Positions 5,667 through 5,812 of a DNA stretch of 5,812 nucleotides are shown here, one piece after another. A model generated the notes under the pieces. The model saw only the letters and a list, made by a program, of their open reading frames with translations, was not told the origin of the DNA and made no database searches. How positions within the stretch are numbered: position 1 is the stretch's first letter; each line of letters begins with the position of its first letter. The stretch is from an uncultured Collinsella sp. (GTDB lineage: Bacteria; Actinomycetota; Coriobacteriia; Coriobacteriales; Coriobacteriaceae): positions 1 through 5,812 of the forward strand of contig CALLFD010000042.1 in the NCBI GenBank assembly GCA_937997605.1, read 5' to 3'. Both the position numbers and the translations under genes were made by a program.

Positions 5667-5702
5667 AAATACCGTTTATCGAAGAAAAAATACCGTTCAT
5701 CG
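5667..5702 (+). repeat. Two 15-nt direct repeats, 21-nt period
   Basis: AAATACCGTTTATCG (5667-5681) and AAATACCGTTCATCG (5688-5702) differ at one base and are offset by 21 nt, about two DNA helical turns. They lie just upstream of a promoter-like sequence at 5713-5740, so they could be tandem regulator sites on one face of the helix, or simply part of a repeat element. Confidence 0.65.
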
Positions 5703-5712
5703 GTCATAATGA

Positions 5713-5740
5713 TTGTTCCGGCTTTGGGCTTGTCTACAAT
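5713..5740 (+). promoter_or_regulatory. Possible promoter near the right edge
   Basis: TACAAT (5735-5740) matches the -10 consensus at 5 of 6 positions. TTGTTC (5713-5718) lies 16 nt upstream and matches the -35 at 3 of 6. It would drive a plus-strand gene beyond the window. No start codon with a suitable ribosome binding site is visible before 5812. Confidence 0.28.
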
Positions 5741-5812
5741 ATCTCCCGTAAAAAGAAAGGCTCTGTTAGACCAACATTGACATTTTTGTAAGGGGTGTGA
5801 CCAAAATCGGTC

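Larger units (their letters stand above)
5654..5812 (-). other. Open minus-strand frame at right edge, doubtful gene
   Basis: Reading from the window edge, 52 codons are open before TAG (5656-5654), giving a peptide ending DERYFFFDKRYLGGT. Codon use (TTT, TTA, AAA, CAA) is AT-rich and unlike the genes to the left. The direct repeats at 5667-5702 lie inside it and produce the repeated RY-aromatic residues near the end. It could be the 3' end of a foreign or mobile-element gene, or a chance frame in a repeat. No domain is recognised. Confidence 0.2.

Noticed and set aside
5599..5702. CRISPR-like array
   Set aside because: The units are short, degenerate and differ in spacing, and the two exact-like repeats are separated by only 6 nt, so there are no spacers of CRISPR size.
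5777..5782. TTGACA as the -35 of a promoter
   Set aside because: It is a perfect hexamer, but no -10-like sequence occurs 16-18 nt downstream within the window.

Overview
The window looks like a stretch of chromosome from a high-GC Gram-positive bacterium. The style of the proteins (GC-rich codons, an Arg/Gly-rich DEAD-box helicase, an EFR1-type flavodoxin/ferredoxin fusion, a Hanks-type kinase with an FHA protein) fits a gut Coriobacteriia member such as Collinsella. That placement rests on recognition only; no rRNA or marker gene is present.

Layout. Positions 1-1395 are on the minus strand: an FHA-domain protein (433-1395) followed by the N-terminus of a Ser/Thr protein kinase (261 down to the window edge). 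The 171-bp gap between them holds a terminator-like hairpin and a 61-nt imperfect palindrome. Positions 1396-1902 form a 507-bp divergent intergenic region with a perfect minus-strand TATAAT box for the FHA gene, a cluster of adjacent palindromes, and a probable plus-strand promoter that would give the helicase a leader of about 190 nt. Positions 1903-4152 encode a 749-aa DEAD-box RNA helicase whose last ~295 residues are a disordered Lys/Arg/Gly-rich tail; a strong intrinsic terminator follows.

Positions 4224-4772 carry no convincing gene but are rich in inverted repeats, including 13-nt perfect arms 185 nt apart. A palindrome (TTGGTGCACCAA) lies just upstream of a TATACT box before the EFR1-family gene (4773-5534). 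Just after that gene the related palindrome TGCACCAACCTGGTGCA occurs, with a 12-nt block (GGTGCATTGGGG) repeated in inverted orientation on both sides of the gene. The rest (5599-5812) is AT-richer and repeat-like, with three degenerate 12-nt units, two 15-nt direct repeats one 21-nt period apart, and a possible promoter.

How the genes relate. The kinase and FHA genes plausibly form a phospho-signalling pair. The helicase and the flavodoxin/ferredoxin each appear to be single-gene transcription units. I see no complete novel defence or mobile system; the most unusual material is the intergenic DNA around the EFR1 gene and the FHA domain lacking its usual phosphothreonine-binding arginine.
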